DNA of 64,000 bases, from contig NZ_PVZV01000010.1 of the NCBI RefSeq assembly GCF_002995495.1, positions 62,001-126,000 on the forward strand, given 5' to 3'. The position numbers and the translations under genes are program-made. Below are positions 33,400-41,154 of the stretch, piece by piece (position 1 is the first letter of the stretch; each line of letters begins with the position of its first letter). Source of the DNA: Actinocorallia populi. GTDB lineage: Bacteria > Actinomycetota > Actinomycetes > Streptosporangiales > Streptosporangiaceae. The notes below the pieces were generated by a model. It worked only from the letters and a program-made list of their open reading frames with translations. It did not search any database and was not told where the DNA came from.

Positions 33400-34212
33400 T
33401 CAGCCGCGGTGCGCGCGGTCCACGAGGAGCTTGGAGATGTCCGCCGCGCCGGAGACCACCAGGTCGATGATCCGGGCGCGGTCGGCGTGCTGCAGCCGGA
33501 AGAGGGGGCCGGCCACCCCGAGCGCGCCGACCACCTCGGCGCCGTCCCTGATCACGGCCGAGGCGCCCCAGATGCCCTCGTCCACCTCGCCGAAGCTCTC
33601 CAGCCAGCCCAGCCTGGCCACGGTGTCCACGTCGGCCCTGATCTGCTCGCGCTCAGGCTGGGCGATCTGGGTCATCGCCGCCAGGTAGCGCTCGCGCTCG
33701 GCCGCCTTCATGGAGGCCAGCAGCACCCGGGAGGCCGAGCCCTGGTGCAGGATCATCGGCTGGCCCTTGTCGAACTGCAGCCGCACCGGGTGCGAGGACT
33801 CGACGCGGTCCACGCAGATGGCGCTCCAGCCCACCCGCTTGATCAGGAGGGTGGTCTCACCGCCGGCCTCGGCCACCGCGCGCAGCACCGGCTGGGCCAA
33901 TACCTCCAGGGAGTCGCCGGCCTCCCGCGCGGCGCCGGCCAGGCTGACGAACCGCCAGCTCAGCCGGTACTCCCCCGGCCTGGCCTCCTCGACCAGGCCC
34001 TCCTCGCGCAGGACCGACAGGTAGCGGTAGACCGAGCTGATCGGCATGTCCAGCTCGGCGGCCAGCTCGGCGGCGGAGCGGGTGTGCCGCTGCGGGCTGA
34101 AGGCCAGCAGCAGGTGCAGCACCTTGCGCGAGCTCTCCGCGCCGCTGCGCCGGGAGGAGCGGCCCTGCCCCGGCACTGCGGGGGATGCGTCCGCGACGGC
34201 TTCCTCGGACAC
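33400..34212 (-). CDS. IclR family transcriptional regulator
   Basis: A 270-residue IclR protein. The helix-turn-helix lies near residues 42-75 (RSAAELAAELDMPISSVYRYLSVL), and the effector domain has GETTLLIKRVGWSAICVDRVES, HQGSASRVLLASM and the late GALGVAGPLFRL. The GTG start follows AAGGAGG by four bases. It sits between the two operons whose promoters share a 17-bp palindrome, so it is the obvious regulator of both. IclR repressors usually release DNA on binding an aromatic or small acid ligand. Confidence 0.92.
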   Translation of the reverse strand: MSEEAVADASPAVPGQGRSSRRSGAESSRKVLHLLLAFSPQRHTRSAAELAAELDMPISSVYRYLSVLREEGLVEEARPGEYRLSWRFVSLAGAAREAGDSLEVLAQPVLRAVAEAGGETTLLIKRVGWSAICVDRVESSHPVRLQFDKGQPMILHQGSASRVLLASMKAAERERYLAAMTQIAQPEREQIRADVDTVARLGWLESFGEVDEGIWGASAVIRDGAEVVGALGVAGPLFRLQHADRARIIDLVVSGAADISKLLVDRAHRG

Positions 34213-34240
34213 ACCGCCTCCTTCGGTCCGGCGACCCCGC

Positions 34241-34309
34241 TTGACCTTGGCCGGGGTCGGGATCTAGCTTGTCTCACATAACAATAAACACTCTCTCACA
34301 CTGCGGGAA
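34241..34309 (+). promoter_or_regulatory. Dabb-nitrilase operon promoter with tandem operators
   Basis: TTGACC (34241-34246) and TAGCTT (34265-34270) are 18 bases apart. CTCTCACACTGCGGGAA (34293-34309) differs at one of 17 positions from the site at 33200-33216. A half-matching copy starting GTCTCACA (34271-34287) lies exactly 22 bases before it and abuts the -10, the same arrangement as at the monooxygenase promoter in mirror image. Confidence 0.72.
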
Positions 34310-34349
34310 CTGGGCACCTTATTGCGACCCGAGTCCCGGAGGAACCGCC

Positions 34350-34643
34350 ATGATGCGGCACATCGTCCTGTTGCAGTGGACCGAGACGGCCACCGATCAG
34401 CAGAAGCGAGAGGCGGAGACAGCTTTCCACAACTTGGCAGCCAGGATTCCTGAGATCCTGGACATTTTTTGCGGGGCCGACCTCGGGCTCACCGGCGGCG
34501 CGCACGACTTCGCCGCCGTGCTCACCTTCGCGGACGTCGAAGGCTGGCGCGCCTACCAGGAGCACGAGGCGCACAAGGCGCTGGTCGCCGACCACCTGAA
34601 GCCGATCCTCGCCGGCCGCTCCGTCATCCAGTTCGATGCCTGA
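34350..34643 (+). CDS. Dabb family (stress-responsive A/B barrel) protein
   Basis: A 97-residue ferredoxin-fold dimeric barrel protein. Typical features are the start RHIVLLQW, the central DLGLTGGAHDFAAVLTFAD and the end HEAHKALVADHLKPIL. Members range from stress proteins of unknown action to small catabolic cyclases and decarboxylases. GGAGGAA precedes the first of two ATG codons (34350, 34353). Its end overlaps the next gene by eight bases, so it is part of the catabolic operon. Confidence 0.85.
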   Translation: MMRHIVLLQWTETATDQQKREAETAFHNLAARIPEILDIFCGADLGLTGGAHDFAAVLTFADVEGWRAYQEHEAHKALVADHLKPILAGRSVIQFDA

Positions 34644-35292
34644 CCGGGCCGGACAGGCCCCCGCCCTCGACGAGCTCGCCGACGACTACCGGCGGGCGGG
34701 ATTCGGCGGAAGCCTCGATCCGGGCAGGCGGCCCGCGCTGGTCGTCGTCGACCTCGTCCGCGCCTACGTCGATCCGGAGTCGCCGCTGTACGCCGGGGCC
34801 GAGCGGGCCGTGGAGCAGTCCGCGCTGCTGGTCCGCCACGCCCGCGCGCTCGGGCACCCGGTCGTCTTCACCTATGTGGAGTACGCGCCCGGCGGCGCCG
34901 ACGGCGGCCTCTTCTACCGCAAGGTGCCCGCGCTCCGGCTGTTCGAGCGCGGATCGCCCTGGGGGGAGCCGCCCGAGGAGCTGGTGCCCGGCCCCGGCGA
35001 CCTGGTGGTCGTCAAGAAGTACCCGTCGGCGTTCTTCGGCACCGGCCTGGCCTCCACGCTGACCGCGCTGGGCGTCGACTCGGTGGTCGTCACCGGGACG
35101 AGCACCAGCGGCTGCGTCCGCGCCACCGCGCTCGACGCGCTGTGCCACGGGTTCCGGCCGGTCGTGGTGTCCGACGCCGTCGCCGACCGCGACCCCCGGC
35201 CGCACGAGGCGGCGCTGTTCGACCTGGCCGCCAAGTACGCCGACGTCCAGGAGGCTGCCAAGGTACTGGAGTCATGGAAGGAAACGACATGA
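34636..35292 (+). CDS. Isochorismatase-family cysteine hydrolase (amidase type)
   Basis: A 218-residue cysteine hydrolase. The catalytic triad can be placed: Asp39 (LVVVDLVRAY), Lys127 or Lys128 (VVVKKYPSAFFGT) and Cys160 (TSTSGCVRATA). This arrangement, with the GC.R segment, is that of N-carbamoylsarcosine and maleamate amidohydrolases rather than true isochorismatases. It would release ammonia from an amide or carbamoyl group. Overlaps with both neighbours tie it to the operon. Maleamate amidohydrolase is an attractive guess given the maleate-isomerase-like gene downstream, but not proven. Confidence 0.87.
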   Translation: MPDRAGQAPALDELADDYRRAGFGGSLDPGRRPALVVVDLVRAYVDPESPLYAGAERAVEQSALLVRHARALGHPVVFTYVEYAPGGADGGLFYRKVPALRLFERGSPWGEPPEELVPGPGDLVVVKKYPSAFFGTGLASTLTALGVDSVVVTGTSTSGCVRATALDALCHGFRPVVVSDAVADRDPRPHEAALFDLAAKYADVQEAAKVLESWKETT

Positions 35293-36176
35293 CCCCTCTG
35301 AACGTCCACCCCGCCGACCGGCTGCGCGCCCGGCTCGCCGCCGGAACCCCGCTCCTGGCCGCCGGCTGCCACGACGCGCTCTCCGCCCGGCTCGCCACGC
35401 AGGCCGGATTCGAGGCGATCCACCTGTCGGGCGCGCTGGTCAGCGCCGTCACCTTCGGCCTGCCCGACCTGGGCTACGTCGGCGCGAGCGACATGGTCGA
35501 CGCGCTGCGCCGGGTCTCCGCGGGCACCGACCTGCCGGTCATCGCCGACGCCGACACCGGCTACGGCGACCCGCTCCAGGTGGCCGAGACCGTCCGCCGC
35601 TACGAGCGGGGCGGGGCCGCGGCCCTCCACCTGGAGGACCAGGTCATGCCCAAGCGCTGCGGCCACATGGCGGGCGTGCGGCTGGCGGGCCTGGCCGAGA
35701 CCGTGGCCCGGCTGCGCGCCGCGGCCGACGCGCGGGAGCGGCTGGTGCTCATCGCCCGCACGGACGCCCTGAACGCCGAGGGCGAGGACGAGGCGCTGCG
35801 CCGGGTCGAGGCGTTCGCCGCGGCCGGCGCCGACGCGGTCTTCGTCGAGGGCGCCCGGGACGCCGCCACCGTCCGCCGGGCGCACGAGGCCTCCGGCGGG
35901 CTGCCGGTCGTCGTGAACTTCTCCGCGGCCGGGCACTCGCCCGAGCCGATCGACGACCTGGCCGCGGCCGGAGCCCGCATCGCGCTCTTCCCGGTGGCCG
36001 CCGCGCTCGCCGGGGCCGCCGCGATGAGCGCGGCCTACCGCGAGATCCTCACCGTCCGCCGCGCCCCCGAGCCCCCGCTCAGCTGGGGGGACTTCACCAC
36101 CGTCCTGGGACTGCCCGCCCTCGCCGAGCAAGAGGAGCGCTGGCGTCCCGCCGCCGACCCCGGGGAGACCCCGTGA
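35289..36176 (+). CDS. Isocitrate lyase/PEP mutase superfamily lyase
   Basis: A 295-residue lyase of the ICL/PEPM superfamily. Metal-binding DADTGYGDP and the loop LEDQVMPKRCGHMAG are present; the catalytic cysteine in KRCGH marks it as a C-C lyase (methylisocitrate or 2,3-dimethylmalate lyase-like) rather than a phosphonomutase. The ATG at 35289 is preferred because it overlaps the previous stop (ATGA) and has AAGG upstream; an ATG five codons earlier is possible. It would split a 2-hydroxy dicarboxylate to pyruvate or glyoxylate plus a small acid, the likely exit of the pathway into central metabolism. Confidence 0.88.
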   Translation: MTPLNVHPADRLRARLAAGTPLLAAGCHDALSARLATQAGFEAIHLSGALVSAVTFGLPDLGYVGASDMVDALRRVSAGTDLPVIADADTGYGDPLQVAETVRRYERGGAAALHLEDQVMPKRCGHMAGVRLAGLAETVARLRAAADARERLVLIARTDALNAEGEDEALRRVEAFAAAGADAVFVEGARDAATVRRAHEASGGLPVVVNFSAAGHSPEPIDDLAAAGARIALFPVAAALAGAAAMSAAYREILTVRRAPEPPLSWGDFTTVLGLPALAEQEERWRPAADPGETP

Positions 36177-36916
36177 CCACCGTCCTGGCCGACCGCCACG
36201 CCTTCGGCGTGATCATTCCCTCCACCAACACCGCGGTGGAGGACGAGTACTACCGGTTCCGCGCACCCGGCGTGTCCTTCCACGCCGGACGCATCCTCAT
36301 CCGCAACGCCGTCCTCGACTCCGACGAGGACATGGAGAACTTCCTGGAGGACCTGCGCGGCGAGATCGGCGCCGCGGTGGAGTCCGTCCTGACCTGCAGG
36401 CCCGACTCCCTCATCATGGGGATGAGCGCCGAGACGTTCTGGGGCGGCGCCGAGGGCAACGCCGAGTTCGAACGCTGGATCGGCGAGATGTCCGGCCTGG
36501 ACGTCGTCACCGGCGCGTCCGCGACCCACGCGGCGCTGCAGCGGTTCGGCGTGCGCAGGATCGGCGTGATCACCCCCTACCAGCCCGTCGCCGACGAGCA
36601 GGTGCGCGCCTACTTCACCGAGCTCGGCTACGAGGTGCACGCCGTGCACGGCCTGAAGTGCGGCTCGGCGACCTCGATCGCCGAGGTGCCGCCGGAGGAG
36701 ATCCGCGCCGCGTTCGCGAAGGTCGACGGGCCCGGTGTGGAGGCGCTCGTCCAGGCGGGCACCAACCTGCCGGTCATCGGCGTGGCCGCCGCGGTGGAGG
36801 AGGAGATCGGCAAGCCGGTCGTCCCGATCAACGCCGCGTCCCTCTGGCACGCCTACCGGACCCACGGCATCAAGGACCGCATCCCGGGCGCCGGCCGGCT
36901 GCTCGCGACGCTCTAG
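36173..36916 (+). CDS. Asp/Glu racemase superfamily protein, maleate-isomerase-like
   Basis: A 247-residue protein with the maleate isomerase/arylmalonate decarboxylase fold. The N-terminal PSTNTAVEDEYY (16-27) is the substrate-binding loop of that group. The two positions where maleate isomerase has its paired cysteines appear as MGMSAE (82-87) and VQAGTNLP (193-200), neither with cysteine. The only cysteines (75 and 163) lie elsewhere. It therefore either uses another chemistry or only binds ligand. The GTG start overlaps the previous stop (GTGA). My alignment is by eye. Confidence 0.8.
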   Translation: MTTVLADRHAFGVIIPSTNTAVEDEYYRFRAPGVSFHAGRILIRNAVLDSDEDMENFLEDLRGEIGAAVESVLTCRPDSLIMGMSAETFWGGAEGNAEFERWIGEMSGLDVVTGASATHAALQRFGVRRIGVITPYQPVADEQVRAYFTELGYEVHAVHGLKCGSATSIAEVPPEEIRAAFAKVDGPGVEALVQAGTNLPVIGVAAAVEEEIGKPVVPINAASLWHAYRTHGIKDRIPGAGRLLATL

Positions 36917-36929
36917 AAAGGAAGAAGAG

Positions 36930-38618
36930 ATGGCGAAGGTACGGGTCGCAGCGGCCCAGTTCTTCTCCGGGCCGGACCCGCTGGCCAACCTGGAGCTGGC
37001 CGCCGGATACGTCCGCGACGCGGCGGCGCAGGGGGCCAGGCTGGTCGTCCTGCCCGAGAACGCCAACCGGGTGCGCGACTTCTCCTCCCGCGAGGAGTGC
37101 TGGGAGCACTCCGAGGACCTCGACGGCCCGTTCGTGACGGGCCTCGCCGGGCTCGCCGCGGAGCTCGGCGTGTACATCGCGGCGGGCGTCGACCTGCGCG
37201 GCGAGAGCTCGCCGACCGTGTACATCGGGTCCGTCCTGCTCGGGCCCGACGGCCGTGTCGTCGGCGTCCACCACAAGCACGTCCTGTGGGACTACGAGTA
37301 CACGCTCTTCACGCCCGGCGACGAGCCCTACCGGGTGTACGACACCGAGCTCGGCCGGATCGGGCTGCTGCTGTGCGCCGACGGGATCGTCCCCGACACC
37401 CCGCGCGCGCTCGGCCTGCTCGGCGCGCAGATCCTGTGCAACTCCCTCAACTCCCGCGGCCCCGACGAGTACCGCGTGCACGTGCCGCTGCGCTCGATGG
37501 AGAACCGCGTGTGGCACGTCGCGGCCAACACCGTCGGCGGCCCCGAGCACGAGTGGCCGTGGATGGGCGGCAGCCAGATCGTCGCCCCCGACGGCACCCG
37601 CCTCGCCGACGCCGGTGAGGAGGAGCCGGGCCTGGCGATCGCCGACATCGAGCCGGAGCTGGCGGACGACAAGCACATGGCGGGTGTGGGCGACGTGTTC
37701 GCCTGGCGGCGTCCCGACCTGTACGGCGTGCTCACCCGCCCGCTCGAGGAGGTCCCGGCCGCGGCCATGTACGGGCCCGCCCCCGCGGACATGCCGCCGC
37801 GCCCGCTGCCCGTCGCGCTGCTGCAGGTCAGCTGGTCCCGCAACACCGAGTGGACGGTGCTGCGCGCGATCGGCCAGGTCACGTTCGCGGGCAGGCGCGG
37901 GGCGCGGCTCGGCGTGCTGCCCGAGCTGTTCTGCCTGCGGCCGGGCGAGGCCGCGCAGGACCCCGAACGTGCTGCGGGCCTGTCGCGCGACGTCCTGCAG
38001 CGGCTCTCCGCCTCCTGCGCGGAGGCGAAGTTGTGGCTGGCCGCCAACCTGGTGGAGGCCGAGGACGGGAAGTACTACTCGACCGTCTACCTGCTGGACG
38101 ACACCGGCACCGTCGTGCACCGCTACCGCAAGACCCACCTGACCGACGAGGACCGCGCCTGGGCGACGCCCGGCTCGGACCTGTCGGTCGCCGACACCCC
38201 GATCGGCCGCATCGGCTTCATGGTCGGCGAGGAGGTCTGGGTGCCGGAGGTCGCGCGGGTCCTGGCCGTCGAGGGCGCCGAGCTGATCGTCCACCCGACG
38301 TCCTGGACGACGCCCGAGGCCATGCACGTCGCGGCCACCGAGCGCACCGAGGAGAACCGCGTCCACCTGGTCTCGGTGACCCGCCTGGACTGCCCCGCCG
38401 GCCTGGGCAGCCAGATCGTCCGCGCCGACGACTTCCAGCCCGGCCAGCCCATCGCCGTGATGCGCTACCCCACCGGCTACTGGACCCGTCCCGGCTTCGA
38501 GGAGCAGCTCCTGCTCGACCTCGACCTGCGCGAGTCCAACGACAAGATGATGGGGTACCACCTCGACCCCCTGGCCACCCGGGCGCCGCGGCTCTACGGC
38601 TCCTTCACCGCGACCTGA
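36930..38618 (+). CDS. Double-domain nitrilase-superfamily hydrolase
   Basis: A 562-residue protein made of two carbon-nitrogen hydrolase domains (about 1-285 and 292-562). The first has the complete triad: Glu43 (VLPENA), Lys116 (HHKHVLW) and Cys149 (LLLCADG). The second keeps Glu332 (VLPELF) and Lys401 (YRKTHLT), but the cysteine position reads GFMVGEEVW with Gly433, so it should be inactive. Usual family members have one domain of about 270-330 residues. The ATG follows GGAAGAAGAG, 13 bases after the previous gene. It probably hydrolyses an amide, nitrile or carbamoyl group as the last step of the operon, with the second domain structural or regulatory. Confidence 0.88.
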   Translation: MAKVRVAAAQFFSGPDPLANLELAAGYVRDAAAQGARLVVLPENANRVRDFSSREECWEHSEDLDGPFVTGLAGLAAELGVYIAAGVDLRGESSPTVYIGSVLLGPDGRVVGVHHKHVLWDYEYTLFTPGDEPYRVYDTELGRIGLLLCADGIVPDTPRALGLLGAQILCNSLNSRGPDEYRVHVPLRSMENRVWHVAANTVGGPEHEWPWMGGSQIVAPDGTRLADAGEEEPGLAIADIEPELADDKHMAGVGDVFAWRRPDLYGVLTRPLEEVPAAAMYGPAPADMPPRPLPVALLQVSWSRNTEWTVLRAIGQVTFAGRRGARLGVLPELFCLRPGEAAQDPERAAGLSRDVLQRLSASCAEAKLWLAANLVEAEDGKYYSTVYLLDDTGTVVHRYRKTHLTDEDRAWATPGSDLSVADTPIGRIGFMVGEEVWVPEVARVLAVEGAELIVHPTSWTTPEAMHVAATERTEENRVHLVSVTRLDCPAGLGSQIVRADDFQPGQPIAVMRYPTGYWTRPGFEEQLLLDLDLRESNDKMMGYHLDPLATRAPRLYGSFTAT

Positions 38619-38633
38619 CCGCGAGGCCCGACA

Positions 38634-38676
38634 ACGTGTTCGCCCCGCTCCCTCTTTCGGGGCGGGGCGAACACGT
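38634..38676. terminator. Bidirectional terminator
   Basis: Arms 38634-38648 and 38662-38676 pair perfectly over 15 bases with a 13-base loop, 16 bases after the nitrilase stop and just before the convergent lacI stop. Confidence 0.85.
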
Positions 38677-38678
38677 CA

Positions 38679-39713
38679 TCACACCCCTTCGGGCGGCGGG
38701 GCCGTGCTCTTGCGGACGACGAGGCTGGTGGACAGCTCCAGCCGGGTGGGCGGCCTCTCGCCGTCGCGCAGGCTCAGCAGCATCTGGGCGGCGGCCTCGG
38801 CCATCTCGCGCAGCGGCTGGTGGACGGTGGTGAGGGCGGGGCTGGCCCAGGGCGCCACCGCCACGTCGTCGTAGCCGACGACCGACAGGTCGTGCGGAAC
38901 GCGCAGGCCGTGCACGCGCGCCGCCTCCAGGACGCCGAGGGCCTGCAGGTCGCTGCCCGCGAAGATCGCCGTCGGGCGGTCGGGGCGGCCGAGCATCTCC
39001 AGCGCGTGCCGGTAGCCGCCCTCGACGTGGAAGTCCCCGTAGGCCACCAGGCCAGGGTCCACCGCCAGGCCCGCCATGCCCATCGCGGACCGGAACCCGT
39101 CGAGCCTGGCCAGCGAGCACAACATGTCGTCGGGTCCGGTGATGATCGCGATCCGCCGGTGGCCGCACTCGATGAGGTGGCGGGTCGCGGCGACCCCGCC
39201 CGACCAGTTGGCCGACCCGACCGACGGCACGTCCGGCTCGGGGTCGCCCGCCGGGTCGATGATGACGAACGGGATGGACCGCGAGCGCAGCTGGTGCTTG
39301 AACTCCGGCGGGAGGCTGGAGAAGACCAGGACGACACCGAGGGGGCGGCGGCGCAGCACCCCGTCGAGCCATTCGGGTCCGGGCGCGTGCCGGGTGCCGC
39401 TCTCGGTGAGCACCACGCCGGCGGCGTGGGCCTTGGCGACGCCCTCCACGCCCCGGATCAGCTCCATCGCCCAGAGGCTGTCGAGCTCGTGGAAGACGAG
39501 CTCGATCAGCGGCGCCTCACCCGCCGATCCGGGTGTCCTGCGGTAGCCGTGGAGCTCCAGGAGGCGCTCGACCCTGGCCCGTGTCGGCCGTGCCACGTCC
39601 TGGCGGCCGTTGAGAACTTTCGAAACTGTCGAAACAGAGACTCCGGCTTCGTCCGCCACCTGGGCCAGGGTGACCCGGGCCGTTTCATCCTCCGCACGCA
39701 TGGGCAGCAGCAT
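38679..39713 (-). CDS. LacI family transcriptional regulator
   Basis: A 344-residue LacI-type repressor. The helix-turn-helix is VTLAQVADEAGVSVSTVSKV near residue 14, and the hinge and periplasmic-binding-like effector domain follow (IAIITGPDDMLCSLARLDGF, AIFAGSDLQALGVLEAARVHG, VVGYDDVAVAPWASPALTTV). The start may be ATG 39713 or ATG 39701. It is divergent from a sugar importer/beta-glucosidase operon, which it most likely represses until a beta-glucoside or its sugar is present. A good candidate operator (39616-39627) lies within its own helix-turn-helix codons. Confidence 0.92.
   Translation of the reverse strand: MLLPMRAEDETARVTLAQVADEAGVSVSTVSKVLNGRQDVARPTRARVERLLELHGYRRTPGSAGEAPLIELVFHELDSLWAMELIRGVEGVAKAHAAGVVLTESGTRHAPGPEWLDGVLRRRPLGVVLVFSSLPPEFKHQLRSRSIPFVIIDPAGDPEPDVPSVGSANWSGGVAATRHLIECGHRRIAIITGPDDMLCSLARLDGFRSAMGMAGLAVDPGLVAYGDFHVEGGYRHALEMLGRPDRPTAIFAGSDLQALGVLEAARVHGLRVPHDLSVVGYDDVAVAPWASPALTTVHQPLREMAEAAAQMLLSLRDGERPPTRLELSTSLVVRKSTAPPPEGV
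39616..39627. promoter_or_regulatory. Possible LacI-type site inside lacI
   Basis: ACTTTCGAAACT has the central CG of LacI-family operators and resembles the site at 39826-39839 in sharing CTTT(T)CGAAA. It falls in the codons for the recognition helix, so coding constraint could explain it. Confidence 0.25.
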
Positions 39714-39760
39714 AGGCCACCCCGCGCCGTCCAGCGTCTCTCTTCGGCCATGGCGCGGGG

Positions 39761-39789
39761 TTGACCGTGGAGGGAACGCGTTCTAGTGT
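39761..39789 (+). promoter_or_regulatory. Promoter of the sugar importer operon
   Basis: TTGACC (39761-39766) and TAGTGT (39784-39789) are 17 bases apart. A perfect palindrome, GAACGCGTTC (39774-39783), with the CG centre usual for LacI proteins, fills the spacer next to the -10. Confidence 0.72.
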
Positions 39790-39825
39790 CCCGGGTCACA
39801 AGGATGTTTCGGGGGAGCTTCCGAA

Positions 39826-39839
39826 ACTTTTCGAAAGGT
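39826..39839. promoter_or_regulatory. Candidate LacI operator at the leader
   Basis: ACTTTTCGAAAGGT is an imperfect palindrome with a CG centre, six bases before the ATG of the binding-protein gene and overlapping its ribosome-binding site. With the palindrome at 39774-39783 (52 bp away, about five helical turns) it could allow looping. Confidence 0.5.
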
Positions 39840-39844
39840 CTGCA

Positions 39845-41143
39845 ATGAAGAGACGCACCTGGCTCACCCGGGCCGTCGCCGGTGGCACCGCCCTCGCCCT
39901 GAGCCTGGCCCTCACCGCCTGCGGCGGCGACTCCGGCGGCGAGGAGGGTGGGGAGATCCGCATCCTGGTGTACGGGGACACCGCCAACAAGGTCGAGACC
40001 AAGCTCGTCGAGACGTTCAACAGGACGTCCGACGTCAAGGCGGTCCTCGACACCATCCCGGGCGCGGACTACCAGGCGAAGCTCCAGACGGTGATCAGCT
40101 CCAAGCAGGCGCCCGACGTCTTCTTCAACTGGGGCGGCGGCAGCATCCAGCCGTTCGTGAAGGCGGACCTGCTCATGCCGCTCGACGACCTCATCGCCAA
40201 GGACCCCGCGCTGAAGTCCAGCTTCCTGCCCTCGGTGTTCGACACCGCGGTCGTCGACGGCAAGCCGTACGGCGTCCCGATGCGCGGCACCCAGCCCGTC
40301 CTGCTGTTCCACAACAAGAAGGTCCTCGCCGACGCGGGCGTCTCCGCGCCGACGACCTGGGACGAACTGCTCGACGCGGTCGCGAAGCTCAAGGCGAAGG
40401 GGATCACGCCCATCGCACTCGGCGGCGGCGACAAGTGGCCCACCCAGATGTGGTTCCAGTACGTCTACGACCGCGTCGCCGGACCCGACCTGTTCAAGCG
40501 GGCGGTCGGCGGCGACACCGCCGCGTGGGAGGAGCCCGACAGCCGCAAGGCCCTCGAGACGCTGCGGCAGCTGATCGACGCCGGGGCCTTCGGCACCAAC
40601 TTCGACTCGGTGAAGTTCACCGACGACGGCTCCCCCGCCCTCCTCGCGCGGAGCAAGGCCGGCTTCGAGCTGATGGGCTCCTGGGCCTACTCCACCCACC
40701 AGAGCCTCGACCCCGAGTTCGCCGAGAAGGACCTCGGCTACAGCGCCTTCCCCGCCATCCCCGGCGGCAAGGGCGACCCGGCCAACATCGTCGGCAACAC
40801 CAACAACTTCTACTCGGTGCTGAAGGCCACGAAGCACCCCGAGGCCGTCGCGGAGTTCCTGAAGCTCCAGTACTCCGACGAGTTCGTCAAGGAGCACCTG
40901 GCCATCGGCAACCTCCCCACCACCACGAACACGCCGCAGTTCCTCGACACCTCGGCCAGCCCCGAGTACGCGAAGTTCCAGTTCGGCCTGGTGGAGAAGG
41001 CCCCCGCCTTCCAGCTCTCCTGGGACCAGGCGTACCCGCCCGCGGCGACGACCCCGCTGCACCGGGCCGTCCAGGGGTTCTTCAACGGGAGCATCGACGC
41101 CGACGGGTTCATCAAGGCCATGCAGGCCCTGCCCAAGCCCTGA
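39845..41143 (+). CDS. Sugar ABC transporter substrate-binding lipoprotein, family 1
   Basis: A 432-residue extracellular carbohydrate-binding protein. A basic signal peptide (MKRRTWLTRAV) ends in the lipobox LTAC with Cys26, followed by a short glycine/serine linker. Family-1 features include the hinge segment YGVPMRGTQPVLLFHNKKVL and DELLDAVAKLKAKG. The ATG at 39845 follows GAAAGG. It captures a sugar, probably an oligo-beta-glucoside given the GH3 enzyme in the operon, and passes it to the two permeases. The ATPase is not encoded here, so a shared MsiK-type ATPase is likely, as is usual in actinomycetes. Confidence 0.93.
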   Translation: MKRRTWLTRAVAGGTALALSLALTACGGDSGGEEGGEIRILVYGDTANKVETKLVETFNRTSDVKAVLDTIPGADYQAKLQTVISSKQAPDVFFNWGGGSIQPFVKADLLMPLDDLIAKDPALKSSFLPSVFDTAVVDGKPYGVPMRGTQPVLLFHNKKVLADAGVSAPTTWDELLDAVAKLKAKGITPIALGGGDKWPTQMWFQYVYDRVAGPDLFKRAVGGDTAAWEEPDSRKALETLRQLIDAGAFGTNFDSVKFTDDGSPALLARSKAGFELMGSWAYSTHQSLDPEFAEKDLGYSAFPAIPGGKGDPANIVGNTNNFYSVLKATKHPEAVAEFLKLQYSDEFVKEHLAIGNLPTTTNTPQFLDTSASPEYAKFQFGLVEKAPAFQLSWDQAYPPAATTPLHRAVQGFFNGSIDADGFIKAMQALPKP

Positions 41144-41154
41144 CGGGACCGTCC

